From Bacillus sp. AFS055030 (GTDB taxonomy: Bacteria > Bacillota > Bacilli > Bacillales > Bacillaceae_G): DNA of 64,000 nucleotides. Positions 35,966 to 45,700 of this stretch are shown here, piece by piece. The notes under the pieces were generated by a model, which was given only the letters and a program-made list of their open reading frames with translations, made no database searches and was not told the DNA's origin. Position 1 is the stretch's first letter. Every line of letters starts with the position of its first letter. Location of the stretch: NCBI RefSeq assembly GCF_002574545.1, contig NZ_NUGT01000021.1:1-64000 (forward strand), given 5' to 3'. The translations under genes and the position numbers were made by a program.

Positions 35966-36883
35966 ATGAATAGATTGATAATTGGAATGGATGGCGGAGG
36001 AACGAAAACGAGAGTTCTGGTCAAAGAACGACTAGATGGAGAAACGTTATTTGATCAAAATTTTGGCATGTCAAATTATAACAACATCGGTGTAGAAGGG
36101 CTTATACCAGTATTTAGTGAAATATATGAATCGCTATTTTCATATTTTGGAGAGCGTTTACAAAATGCGATTCTTGTACTAGGTTCTGCAGGAGTAGATC
36201 GTCCTAAAGATATTGATATTTATTTAGATGCATTAAAAGAAAGTGGTTTTACTTGCCAGCTAGAAGTAGTAAATGATGCGGAAATTGCTCTTGTTGGTGG
36301 CAACGGAGAAAGAAAAGATGCTTTGATAATTGCCGGAACAGGTTCGATAGTTATGGGAGTAGATTCAAAAGGAAATACACTACGCTCAGGAGGATGGGGC
36401 GGATTAATAAGTGATGAGGGTGGAGGTTTCCAGATTGGTTTACATGCAATTGCTGCTGTTTTGAACGAGTATGACAAAGTGATTGCTCCTACATCTTTTA
36501 CCGAAAAATTGCTCGCTCATTTTAAGTTGAATTCTCCGGAAGATTTTATGGATTTATTATACATGGAAGATACAATTCCGGTAGATAAGGTAGCTTCTTG
36601 TACCCCAATCGTTTTAGATGCATGGGTAAAAGGTGATGAAGCTGCCCGTTCAATTGTTGAAGGTCAACTAGATAAGTTGGTTCGTTTAGTGATTGGAATT
36701 AGTAGACAAATGGGTTCAATTAATTTCCGCCTATCTGTGGCCGGAAGTTTGCTGACGAAATCAGCTGAGTATTTCGATGCATTAAAAGAAAAGTTAAGTG
36801 TGGCTTTACCTCAAGTTGAACTTTCTGCACCTCTTTATGATCCAGTTTTCGGTGCCATCATTATTGGCGAGAAATACAAGTAA
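35966..36883 (+). CDS. BadF/BadG-type amino-sugar kinase (GlcNAc/MurNAc kinase-like)
   Basis: The 305-residue protein is a sugar kinase of the ASKHA fold. It has the phosphate loop GMDGGGTKTRVLV near residue 6, VLGSAGVDRP, the conserved NDAEIALVGG, the adenosine motif IIAGTGSIVMG and SDEGGGFQIG. In this family NagK-like enzymes and the clostridial MurK phosphorylate GlcNAc and MurNAc at O-6. The neighbour at 36913 is MupG-like, which releases free amino sugar, so such a kinase would be the logical next step. GGGAGG at 35949-35954 precedes ATG 35966. It is the first gene of a four-gene operon. The exact sugar is inferred. Confidence 0.8.
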   Translation: MNRLIIGMDGGGTKTRVLVKERLDGETLFDQNFGMSNYNNIGVEGLIPVFSEIYESLFSYFGERLQNAILVLGSAGVDRPKDIDIYLDALKESGFTCQLEVVNDAEIALVGGNGERKDALIIAGTGSIVMGVDSKGNTLRSGGWGGLISDEGGGFQIGLHAIAAVLNEYDKVIAPTSFTEKLLAHFKLNSPEDFMDLLYMEDTIPVDKVASCTPIVLDAWVKGDEAARSIVEGQLDKLVRLVIGISRQMGSINFRLSVAGSLLTKSAEYFDALKEKLSVALPQVELSAPLYDPVFGAIIIGEKYK

Positions 36884-36912
36884 TTCAAAATAAAAATAGT
36901 AAGGAATGGCGA

Positions 36913-38046
36913 TTGAATATGCGTGAAATAGGAATTAGTGTGTATCCCAACTTTTATCCTTTAGATCAAATTAAAGATTATTTAGCAAAGGCTAGTTCAT
37001 TAGGTTTTAAAAAAGTATTTGTTTCGCTGATTTTAAATAATCATGGTTTCGAAGGTGCACTAAATGTAAATGCGGAAACTTGGAATGAATTATTTTGTTA
37101 CTGCAAAGAACTTAATATGACTGTGTCAGCTGATATGAATGATGAAGTTTTCAATGAGTTGGGTTGTACATTAACCGACCTTACAGTGTTACAAAATATG
37201 GGCATCACAAGACTCCGAATTGATGGAGGATTTACGAGTGAAGAAGTTGCACTTCTTTCAAAAAATAAACAAGGGATTCAAATAGAAGTAAATGCTTCAA
37301 TGTCCTCTTCTGATAATCAAAATGGAAACGCTTTACGGGAATGTCGCGAGTTTTTAGAAACAATAGAAAGAGAAGGAAATATTGAACAATTAACAGCTTG
37401 CCATAATTTTTTTCCTCTACCAGATACAGCACTGTCTTTAGAAGACTTACGCTCAATTAACAATCTGTTTGCTTTATTCGGTGTGCCAGTCGGAGGATTT
37501 GTCGCTTCGCAGCTTTCGCCAAAGGATTTACACCACTTAGGTCATGGAGTTTGTACAATTGAAAAACACCGTTTCTTGCCTAGCCATATTGCCATGCTAG
37601 AGTTATTTGCAAATGGTTTTAATGATGTATTAATTGGTGACTCATTTGCAGATTTTACAGAGCTCAAAGAAATGGCTAGATGCTACAAACAAGATTATAT
37701 AGAAATTCCAGTTGTTTTTAATCAATATGTACCAGAGCAAACAAAGTTGAAAATAAGCGAGCAGGTTCTTATTTCAAGAGTTGATCAGCCGGCAAATCTC
37801 ATTCGTGCAACTGATACTAGGGGAATGAAAGTACCTCATTGCTATTGTGCACCAAGAGAGAAATATACAGTTTCTATTTTAAATAATCGAAGTGCACAAT
37901 ATGAGGGAGAGGTACAAATTTCATTAAAAGATTTAGGACAATCCGTTGAACATAATGTCATTGGATTTGTTCATCCTTTTGCATACGATTTAATGCCGTA
38001 TCTTTTAGCCGGCAAAAATAAATTTCGATTAGTTGAATATAAGTAA
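36913..38046 (+). CDS. mupG: MupG-like 6-phospho-N-acetylmuramidase (DUF871)
   Basis: MupG-type enzymes split MurNAc-6-phosphate-GlcNAc inside the cell during peptidoglycan recycling. The 377-residue protein has the N-terminal TIM-barrel of this family (REIGISVYPNFYPLDQIKDYL, then MTVSADMND and LRIDGGF) and a C-terminal small beta domain starting near residue 260 (IEIPVVFNQYVPEQTK, then CAPREKYTVSILNNRS). The segment TACHNFFPLPDTALS (about residues 160-174) is a family hallmark. The start may be TTG 36913, seven bases from AAGGA, or ATG 36919. It lies 29 bases after the kinase gene. The substrate is taken from the characterised staphylococcal enzyme and could differ. Confidence 0.85.
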   Translation: MNMREIGISVYPNFYPLDQIKDYLAKASSLGFKKVFVSLILNNHGFEGALNVNAETWNELFCYCKELNMTVSADMNDEVFNELGCTLTDLTVLQNMGITRLRIDGGFTSEEVALLSKNKQGIQIEVNASMSSSDNQNGNALRECREFLETIEREGNIEQLTACHNFFPLPDTALSLEDLRSINNLFALFGVPVGGFVASQLSPKDLHHLGHGVCTIEKHRFLPSHIAMLELFANGFNDVLIGDSFADFTELKEMARCYKQDYIEIPVVFNQYVPEQTKLKISEQVLISRVDQPANLIRATDTRGMKVPHCYCAPREKYTVSILNNRSAQYEGEVQISLKDLGQSVEHNVIGFVHPFAYDLMPYLLAGKNKFRLVEYK

Positions 38047-38072
38047 AAAATTTATATAGTCGAGGTATCAGA

Positions 38073-39440
38073 ATGGTAAAAAGTGCAGTAATTCTTGCAG
38101 CAGGCAAAGGGAGTAAAATGAATCCTTTTAGCGCAGTTCGCTCCAAAACAGCAATAAAAATCGCTGGTAAGCCATTAATTCGTTATAATATTGAATCCAT
38201 TGTAGCAATGGGAATAGAAGACATTGTTGTTGTTGTTAATGAGGAACATCAAAGAGAAATTGAGAATCTTCTATTCGACATAAAGAATGTTAAATTTGTA
38301 GTAGATCAATCAAATATAGGAAGTGCGGAAAGTTTAGTAAAAGGGGTTGAGAAACTTTCAAGTACTGAGGAGTTTCTCGTTCTTTACGGCGATACGATTG
38401 TCGAACGAAAGGATCTGGAGCAATTAGCTAGTTCCAACAAACCTACCGTTTTGTTGAAAAAATTAGAAGAGTCGTCAAGGAATTGGATCGGCGCGAGTAT
38501 AAAGGATGGATTTGTTCTGTCAATTGGAGCGCACTACCGTGGCGACAGTATTACCCATCAATTCGCAGGATTTCTTTTTGATGAGTTATTACTGGAAGAA
38601 GTGAAAAGAACGCCTGATTATTTTCCGAATGTAAAAGTAGGAGTGGGTGCTCCGAAAGAACAATACATCGAAGCTGCACTTCTAATATCACTTGAGAAAA
38701 CAAAATTACAAGCGATTGAGTGTAATGGCCATTTCTTTGATATAGATAAGCCATGGCATATGTTAGAAGCGAATGAATATATGGTGAATCATTTTTGTAA
38801 TGCATTAAAAGAAAACGACCTAGCGGAAGGTGCAACAATTTCTGAAAATGCAACCATTCATGGTCACGTAAAGCTTGGTAAGAATTCCTCAATTGGTGAT
38901 CGAGTTGTCATTCACGGTAACCTAATTGTAGGTGATCATACAATTATTGATAATGGTGCGATTCTTAATGGAAATGCGGTTATTGGTGATCATACTGCCA
39001 TTCGTAATTATTGTATGATTTATGATGGAGTTTCAATTGGGTCGCATTGTATATTCGACCATTGTGCAGAGTTCCTTGGCGGAATGGTAATGGATAAGGT
39101 ATATCTTTACCACTATGGCGAGTTTTATGGTGCAATAGGCAGTTATACGGATATCGGTGCAGCAACGGTTTGTGGAACATTACGCTTTGATGATGGGGAA
39201 ACTGAGCACATTGTAAATGGACGGAAAGAAATACCTTTACATTTTTCAAATGCAGCGTATCTTGGTGATTATTGTAGAACTGGTGTGAACACGATTATTA
39301 TGCCTGGATGTAAAATAGGTGCTTATAGCGTGTTAGGAGCAGGTGCAATCATCGATAAAGATATTGAACAAAATAGTCTTGTTTTCGTAAAACAAGATCT
39401 CGTTATAAAAAAATGGAGTGAAAAGAAGTACGGTTGGTAA
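38073..39440 (+). CDS. GlmU-like sugar-phosphate nucleotidyltransferase with left-handed beta helix
   Basis: The 455-residue protein has an N-terminal nucleotidyltransferase fold (VILAAGKGSKMNPF, SNIGSAESL, LVLYGDT) and a C-terminal hexapeptide-repeat beta helix from about residue 250 (repeats such as ATISENATIHGHVKLGKNSS). The layout recalls GlmU or archaeal sugar-1-phosphate nucleotidyltransferase/acetyltransferase proteins. The signature G-x-G-T/S-R-M has Lys15 in place of the usual catalytic Arg, so activity may differ. A second, true glmU is not in this window. It sits between mupG and the SIS gene. It might activate the amino-sugar-1-phosphate, or serve a different step; substrate unknown. 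Confidence 0.75.
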   Translation: MVKSAVILAAGKGSKMNPFSAVRSKTAIKIAGKPLIRYNIESIVAMGIEDIVVVVNEEHQREIENLLFDIKNVKFVVDQSNIGSAESLVKGVEKLSSTEEFLVLYGDTIVERKDLEQLASSNKPTVLLKKLEESSRNWIGASIKDGFVLSIGAHYRGDSITHQFAGFLFDELLLEEVKRTPDYFPNVKVGVGAPKEQYIEAALLISLEKTKLQAIECNGHFFDIDKPWHMLEANEYMVNHFCNALKENDLAEGATISENATIHGHVKLGKNSSIGDRVVIHGNLIVGDHTIIDNGAILNGNAVIGDHTAIRNYCMIYDGVSIGSHCIFDHCAEFLGGMVMDKVYLYHYGEFYGAIGSYTDIGAATVCGTLRFDDGETEHIVNGRKEIPLHFSNAAYLGDYCRTGVNTIIMPGCKIGAYSVLGAGAIIDKDIEQNSLVFVKQDLVIKKWSEKKYGW

Positions 39441-39473
39441 TTTTATTAAATCAATTAAAGAAGGTATTCATTT

Positions 39474-40190
39474 ATGGAGAATTATTTTAAGTATGTAATG
39501 GCAAATCTCGAAAAACTATATACGACACAGAATCAAAAAATAGATGAAGCGGCAACTTGTATTTTTGAAGCCATTCAAAATGGTGGTCGCTTCCTTGTTA
39601 CAGGTTCGGGTCATTCACATATGTTTGCTGAAGAATTTTATGTAAGAGCGGGTGGATTTGCGGAGGTCTCACCAATTTTGCCGAATGAGTTTTTTTTACA
39701 TGACCATCCATTAAAAAGTACTGTGATCGAACGATTAGAGGCTTATGCAAAGGTAATTTTCGATTTATACAAAATAAGCTCAAAAGATATTCTTGTGATT
39801 GCTTCCAATTCAGGGAGAAATGGAATGACGGTTGAACTTGCAAAAATGACACAGGAATGCGGTGCAAAGGTAATTGCTTTTACAAATCCAAATCATCCAG
39901 AAGGTTCTAAATCAAGACATAGTAGCGGAAAATACCTTTGCGATTTTAGTGATGTAGTCATAGATAATTGTACCGGACCTGGAGATGCTTCCTTTTATGT
40001 AGAAGAAGCAAATACAGGGATGGGGGCAACTTCAACAATGGCTGGAGCCTTTGTTGCGCAATCAATTTCTATATTATTAGCAAAAAAATATCATCAAGCT
40101 GGATTAAAACCACCTGTTTTTAAAAGTTCTAATGTAGATGGTGGAGATGAGTGGAATAAAGAATTATTTGCAAAATACTATGGTGTTTAA
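39474..40190 (+). CDS. SIS-domain sugar-phosphate binding protein (UPF0309-like)
   Basis: The 238-residue protein has one SIS domain: GGRFLVTGSGHSHMFAEEFY near residue 37, LVIASNSGRNGMTVELA and a C-terminal TSTMAGAFVAQSISILLA helix. It resembles the UPF0309 family of uncharacterised sugar isomerase-like proteins. It is not MurQ, which is longer and has a different SIS signature. As the last gene of the kinase-mupG-nucleotidyltransferase operon it may act as isomerase, deaminase-like enzyme or etherase on the phosphorylated amino sugar. ATG 39474 follows AAGAAGGT. Confidence 0.8.
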   Translation: MENYFKYVMANLEKLYTTQNQKIDEAATCIFEAIQNGGRFLVTGSGHSHMFAEEFYVRAGGFAEVSPILPNEFFLHDHPLKSTVIERLEAYAKVIFDLYKISSKDILVIASNSGRNGMTVELAKMTQECGAKVIAFTNPNHPEGSKSRHSSGKYLCDFSDVVIDNCTGPGDASFYVEEANTGMGATSTMAGAFVAQSISILLAKKYHQAGLKPPVFKSSNVDGGDEWNKELFAKYYGV

Positions 40191-40308
40191 TTTATGCTTT
40201 TTAATGTTTCTCAAAATTTAACAAAAAAATAAGATTAATCGACTACCCTTTAAGATCTTTGAATTTAAGAATCAAAAGGTATGCTTTTAAAATTCACTGA
40301 TTCGTTTT

Positions 40309-40338
40309 TGCGTTCCCAGTTTATGGGTGCGCTTTTTC
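40309..40338 (+). terminator. Terminator of the kinase-mupG operon
   Basis: GCG and CCCA (40310-40318) pair with TGGG and GCGC (40324-40332) around a small internal loop, followed by five T residues. It lies about 120 bases after the SIS gene. Confidence 0.65.
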
Positions 40339-40420
40339 GCGTTTGACAGATTAAAGTGCTAACCACGTCTTACAGAATTTCTAATACATTGTTAAGAAAT
40401 GCTTAACTCAATAAAATGCG

Positions 40421-40467
40421 GAATCCCTTATTTTTAGTACTTTTGTTGTAAGATAAGGATTTTTTTT
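40421..40467 (+). terminator. Second terminator-like hairpin before the PRD regulator
   Basis: AATCC-CTTAT (40422-40431) pairs with ATAAGGATT (about 40453-40461) with one bulged base, and eight T residues follow. It insulates the regulator gene from the upstream operon. Confidence 0.75.
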
Positions 40468-40551
40468 GTATTCAAAAAAATAAAAACGAATGTTGTTAGT
40501 AAAATGTTCCTGTATTTTATAGCAGGTCTTAGGTCGTATTATAACATTGGA

Positions 40552-40599
40552 AGTTCGCATGACTTATGAACTAGGCTTATTTGTTTTAAATTGCGAACT
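40552..40599 (+). promoter_or_regulatory. Inverted repeat AGTTCGCA/TGCGAACT upstream of the PRD regulator
   Basis: AGTTCGCA (40552-40559) and TGCGAACT (40592-40599) are exact reverse complements 32 bases apart, about 90 bases before the regulator start. It could be a split operator for the PRD protein or a leader hairpin. The remaining intergenic bases between 40191 and 40687 hold the two terminators listed and no gene. Confidence 0.45.
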
Positions 40600-40687
40600 A
40601 TTTTGGAAAAATTCAAACTGTTAAATAGATTTACTGGAAAGTAAACTTAAAATACTAGATTAGGCATCTAGGGTGGTGAGGTAATAT

Positions 40688-42628
40688 ATGCGAAGAGATT
40701 TAATTTTGCAATTTTTGTATCAAAAAGGAAAATCACTAACTTCACAAGAGCTTGAATCAGAATTCGCTATTTCAAATCGTACATTACGAAATGAATTAAA
40801 AGAACTAAACGCGATTGGAGAAAAGTCCGGATTTGTGATTCAGAAAAAACGTGGTGAGGGCTATTTACTTCATATCGAAAACCAAGAGTTGGTTCAAACG
40901 TATATGAATGAAATAGATGGAGCATTGGCACCAGATTTACCCCGTGTTCGAGTGAATAATATTATTATGCTTTTACTTCAAACAACAGAGTTTCAAACGA
41001 TCGATATGTTTGCTGATAGTCTAATGATTAGCAGATCGACAGTTTTTACCGACATGATTGAAGTTGAAAAGCAAGTAAGGATTTTTGATTTAAAAGTAGA
41101 AACAAAATCACGCTATGGGGTTCGTTTACTTGGGGATGAAACGAATTTTAGAAGAGCGTTTTCCTACTTCCTAAGTCAAAAAGAAACAGGATTGTTAAAA
41201 AAATCAAATTATCAAACTTTTGAGAAAGCGTTTCCATTTGAGGAAATTCGAGCTGTTTTGAGTGAAGAAGTACAGAATAATCAACTGAAATTAAGTTATT
41301 TTGCACTTGAGAATATTTTATTGCACATCCAAGTACTCTCTTTTCGAGTAACTCAACACAACTTTATCTTGCCTAATCAAGAAAAAAAATTAGATGTTTC
41401 TCTAATCAAACCATCGTTTATGAATATAGCAAAGAGAATTTGTGAAATTCTTTCTGAACTATATCATGTCGTATTACCAGAAAGTGAAATTATCTATTTA
41501 GCTGCACATATAAGTGGTAAATCGAGTGTTGACGATATTGAGGAACATGAAAAAAATGACTTGAAGCAAAAACTAACGAATTGTTTGGAAAGATTAGATC
41601 AAACATTTTTAACTCAGTTTTCAGGTGATCAGCAACTTTTAAATACGATGATCATGCACATGTATCCATTGTTAAGAAGATTATATTTCAATTTAAAGCT
41701 TACGAATCCATTGATAAATGATGTATATAGTAGGTATTCAGACGTGTTTATGATTGCCTTAAATTTTTCTGAAATGATTAAGGAAATTTGGGGATTCGAA
41801 CTTTCTAGTGATGAAATGGGTTACATTACAATGCATTTAGCAGCTCACGTAGAAAGGGAGAAACAAAAACAACTAAGTTCCTACAAAAAAATTCTACTAT
41901 CGTACGGATTGGGAGCGGGATCGGCCGATTTAATGAAAATGAAACTTGAAGCACTTTTTCAAGGGGCAAAGATTGATGTCGTTCTGTACAGCGAGCTTCA
42001 GTTAATAAATCTTGAAGAATATGATTTATTAGTTTCATCGACTTCGATTCCATTTGATACGATTTCGATTCCGTATATTCAAGTAGCACCAATACTTACT
42101 GAAACGGATGTTCAAAGAATTCGACGTGCGCTTACTAGATACCCGGCTAATAAAGTTAAAGAAGATGTACCAACACTTTTATCTTTATTTCATACAGATT
42201 TGTTTTATATAGAAGAAAGCAAAGAGTTGTTTGACTACAAAGCCTTTATTAAAGAAAAGGCAAAAAGAGTGGTTGAACTAGGATTTGCACCACCTAACTA
42301 TCCTGATTTAGTTGTCGACCGTGAAGAAAAAATATCGACGATACTACAAAACGGAATTGCAGCGCCACATGCATTGAAAATGGTTGCGATCCAAGATTCA
42401 ATCAGTGTGGTGATCTTTAAAAACCCACCGATAATCGATGGAAAAGTTGTACAAATCCTATTTTTAATTAATCTTCGTGCCGGAGACTTGTTTTTACACA
42501 AAGAGTTAAGTCGATTATTTTTACACTTAATGGATTACCCCGAGACGAAGCAGAAAGTATTAAAATCAAACAATTTCAACGATTTTCAATATGAAATCTC
42601 TAAAATCTTGTTTCAGTATGGTTCGTAA
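40688..42628 (+). CDS. PRD-containing transcription regulator, LicR/ManR-type
   Basis: The 646-residue protein has two N-terminal helix-turn-helix parts (LTSQELESEFAISNRTLRNEL and a Mga-like region about 95-150) and two PTS regulation domains. PRD1 is around residues 190-300 with YLAAHISG; PRD2 is around 310-410 with YITMHLAAHVER. A degenerate EIIB-like region (about 410-490) and a C-terminal EIIA-like domain with the phospho-His motif GIAAPHA follow. Such proteins activate PTS operons when phosphorylated according to sugar supply. The EIIB-like loop reads SYGLGAGSADL and lacks the usual phosphorylated Cys. It likely controls the PTS operon downstream. GGTGAGG precedes ATG 40688. Confidence 0.9.
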   Translation: MRRDLILQFLYQKGKSLTSQELESEFAISNRTLRNELKELNAIGEKSGFVIQKKRGEGYLLHIENQELVQTYMNEIDGALAPDLPRVRVNNIIMLLLQTTEFQTIDMFADSLMISRSTVFTDMIEVEKQVRIFDLKVETKSRYGVRLLGDETNFRRAFSYFLSQKETGLLKKSNYQTFEKAFPFEEIRAVLSEEVQNNQLKLSYFALENILLHIQVLSFRVTQHNFILPNQEKKLDVSLIKPSFMNIAKRICEILSELYHVVLPESEIIYLAAHISGKSSVDDIEEHEKNDLKQKLTNCLERLDQTFLTQFSGDQQLLNTMIMHMYPLLRRLYFNLKLTNPLINDVYSRYSDVFMIALNFSEMIKEIWGFELSSDEMGYITMHLAAHVEREKQKQLSSYKKILLSYGLGAGSADLMKMKLEALFQGAKIDVVLYSELQLINLEEYDLLVSSTSIPFDTISIPYIQVAPILTETDVQRIRRALTRYPANKVKEDVPTLLSLFHTDLFYIEESKELFDYKAFIKEKAKRVVELGFAPPNYPDLVVDREEKISTILQNGIAAPHALKMVAIQDSISVVIFKNPPIIDGKVVQILFLINLRAGDLFLHKELSRLFLHLMDYPETKQKVLKSNNFNDFQYEISKILFQYGS

Positions 42629-42726
42629 TGAAGTAGCGATCATTCTAAAAAAATCAACCTAGTGGGATGGTCGCAATCATATGCGAATCAACATTCATAT
42701 TATCATTTGGCTTTTGTAGATAATGT

Positions 42727-42740
42727 TGAAAACGGTTACT
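42727..42740 (+). promoter_or_regulatory. Catabolite-responsive element (cre) upstream of the secreted protein
   Basis: The 14 bases TGAAAACGGTTACT match the CcpA consensus TGWAANCGNTNWCA at 13 of 14 positions. The site lies 40 bases before the start of the secreted-protein/PTS operon, which suggests carbon catabolite control. Confidence 0.65.
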
Positions 42741-42780
42741 CACAAAAAATAATAAAATAAATTATTTCGGAGGAAGATTA

Positions 42781-45700
42781 ATGAAAAGAAATAAATGGTT
42801 TTTGGGTAGAGCTTTACCAGCATCAGTATTAGTAGCTTCAATGTTTGCAGGTAGTTTTAATAGTGTAGTAGTTAAAGCTGCTCCTACTGTTTCAACTCAA
42901 TCTACTGTAGCTCCAATTTCAACCGGAACTAAGATTTATATGACAACGACAGAGATCACTCATGCAAAACCAGCTAATTTAGATACAACAAAGCCAGTAA
43001 AATGGACAACATCTGATCCATATGTTGCATATGTTGATATGATTGGAAACGCGAAAGGAGATTATAGCGGAAAAATTTTAGGGATATCTGGTGGTACGGC
43101 AAGAATCACTGGTACCGGAGTAGATACGAATGGTAATGCAACAACTGTGAATATTACTGTTACTGTAAGTGAGACACAGTCATCTACTAATCTTGAAAAA
43201 GTTGTTTACTATTATAACGCTGGGGATTCAAATATTCCAGCAGCACTAAAAGATTCAAAATGGGAAACAACAAATATTCCTACCGCACCATCAGGAGCTA
43301 AATTCCCATCTAAGAACTATGTTGGCTACGTTAATGGAGAAAATGACGTAAAATGGTTGATTTCTAAAGATACTTTAATCAAGTCAAACGATAAAATTAT
43401 TCTTGGTGACGAAAAACCTCATGGCGTAATTACTGGTATCGTATCGGATGCAATTACACTTTACGATCCAAACTTAGCACCAGCAGATCAAATTCAGTAT
43501 CTACAAGGTGGAAGATATATTCCTCAAACTGGTGGATCTTCAGGTTCTGGTACTAATAATTCAGGTGCAGCTGCAACTTATAACGCCAAAGAAGTGATTA
43601 CAAACATTATGCCAGATGGAAATAATGGACTTTGGGTTCTAGGTGAAAAAGGTAATGCAACGCATATCGTTAGAAAACAAATGTCGCTAATGGGTAAATC
43701 GTTATTACAAACCGAGGTTTCTAGAAACTACACGGATCGATTTGGATTCCAATCTGGGAATATGAGATTCAATTCACAAGCGGATATGATTAAAGCGCTT
43801 ATGACTGCTGATAAAGATGCAGGCAGAGGCAACTACGATACAGATAATGATGGTCTTTGGACGACAATGTATGCTTCTGGAGAAATCTGGAGATACAACT
43901 ACATGAAAGAAAACTTTGGAGAATCTGATGCTAGAACAAAAGACGCAAAAGCATCTGCTATTCGTGCAGTTGAATCAATCGTAACGCTTGGTTATGTATC
44001 TGGTACCCAATTAAAAGTTACATCTAAAAACAATGTAAATGACTATGTGTATGTTGTTAACTCTTATGGTGGAAACGTATCAACAATCGAAGAAGCAAAA
44101 GCATGGCTAGCTGAAAACGAAGGGAAGCCAGTTTATGTTGATGAAAACGGTAAGTATACATTAGATCACACAAAAAAACCTGCTGCATCTGGTTTCTTTG
44201 CAAGGTCATATAAAGTTAACACAAGTAACAATGGTGCAACAACTCCAGAAGCTGAAACTTGGGATAATGCATGGATAAAAAAGAAGGTTGGACAAACAAC
44301 AGATATAAATGGAAAAACAGTTTACTACAATGTCGCAGGAGCTTTCAAAAATGGAACTAATCCTGCTCTTAAAGCTTATGACACAGTTGCTGTACCTCCA
44401 CGTTTAACAAATATATTTGCAAGCCAAAATGAAGGTTTAGATGCTGATACAAAAGCTTTAGACTCAAATAAAGTCGTTTACAAAGCAACAACTTCTACTG
44501 ATGAATTAGTAGGTCATTATTTTACGCTTGATTTAGCATATAAAGCGTTCAAAGATGAAGATCCAGAACTAGCAGCGTTAATCAAAAATAATATGATTAA
44601 CCATACAAATGCATTAATTCTAAATAACTATTTCCAATTGACTGTAAATGGCGAGAATCCAACTGAATCTCGTTTTGATGAGGGAACGATTCGTGGAAAT
44701 GGATTAAATGTTCCAAATGCTCCAACTAGATGGGCAAATTTGAATCCGGAATACCTTGATGGTAATAAAGATGCATGGGGAAGAGACGCAGACTATGAAG
44801 ATGGTCCATTAAATGCACAATTACTTTTACAAGCACTTGCAGTCGCAAAAGATTTTGGCGGGTATACATCTAAAGAAAAAGAACTCCTTAAAGCTCAGGG
44901 CATAGATGTTGTTGAACCACTAGATTTTGCAAACGAATACAAAGTAATGAATGGCCAAAAGGCTACAAAAAAAGCTAATGAACACAATGATTTTGAAGTA
45001 AGATACCCAAAAACACACAACTCGAAATCGATGCTTGATATGTCATTGCAATATCTTGCAAGATACTTTGGTATTGCTGCTCATAACGGAGATGATATTG
45101 GTGTTAGCGGTGTAACTCATGAATCATACATGAACTATTCTGACGAAGAAGAAGAAGCACTAGCTTATTACACATTATCTCACCATGCTGATCAGTTTAA
45201 CGGAGACGAAATCTTAGAAGGTATGAATCAATGGTGGACAAATGAAAAGAGAGAGAAAAACCCATTTATGACAACTTTCTATGCAGCTTCTCTAGGTGCA
45301 TTGAAAGCTAAAGGGATTGATATCGGAAATGCACAAGTTGACCTTGCTGGTTCAGAGTGGCAAATGTCTCGCATCCCTAACAATTTCATGAACTTTGATG
45401 TATTATCAGCAAACAGAAATGACGTAACACATGTAGCGCCGAATCTTATGGTTGATCAATTAATTCCACGTGATGAAGTTATGATGTCTAAGTACAACAC
45501 GAATATTTTCGGAACGATGGATCGTAGAACGATTGACTCTGGTAACAGTTTAACAATGGAATCTTCAACTGTAATCTCAATGCCATACTGGATCACTCAA
45601 AATCCTGAGGATGTTGCTTATGTAGAAAAGTTAGGTTCAAAAGTGACTAAACCTGTAAATAAAGGTACAGAAAGCTTAAGTTATCCAACGAACATTGCAA

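Noticed and set aside
40671-40687. GGGTGGTGAGG resembling a T-box AGGGTGG element
   Set aside because: No T-box stem I, specifier loop or terminator is present, the rest of the ACCGCG motif is missing, and the sequence serves as the ribosome binding site of the PRD gene.
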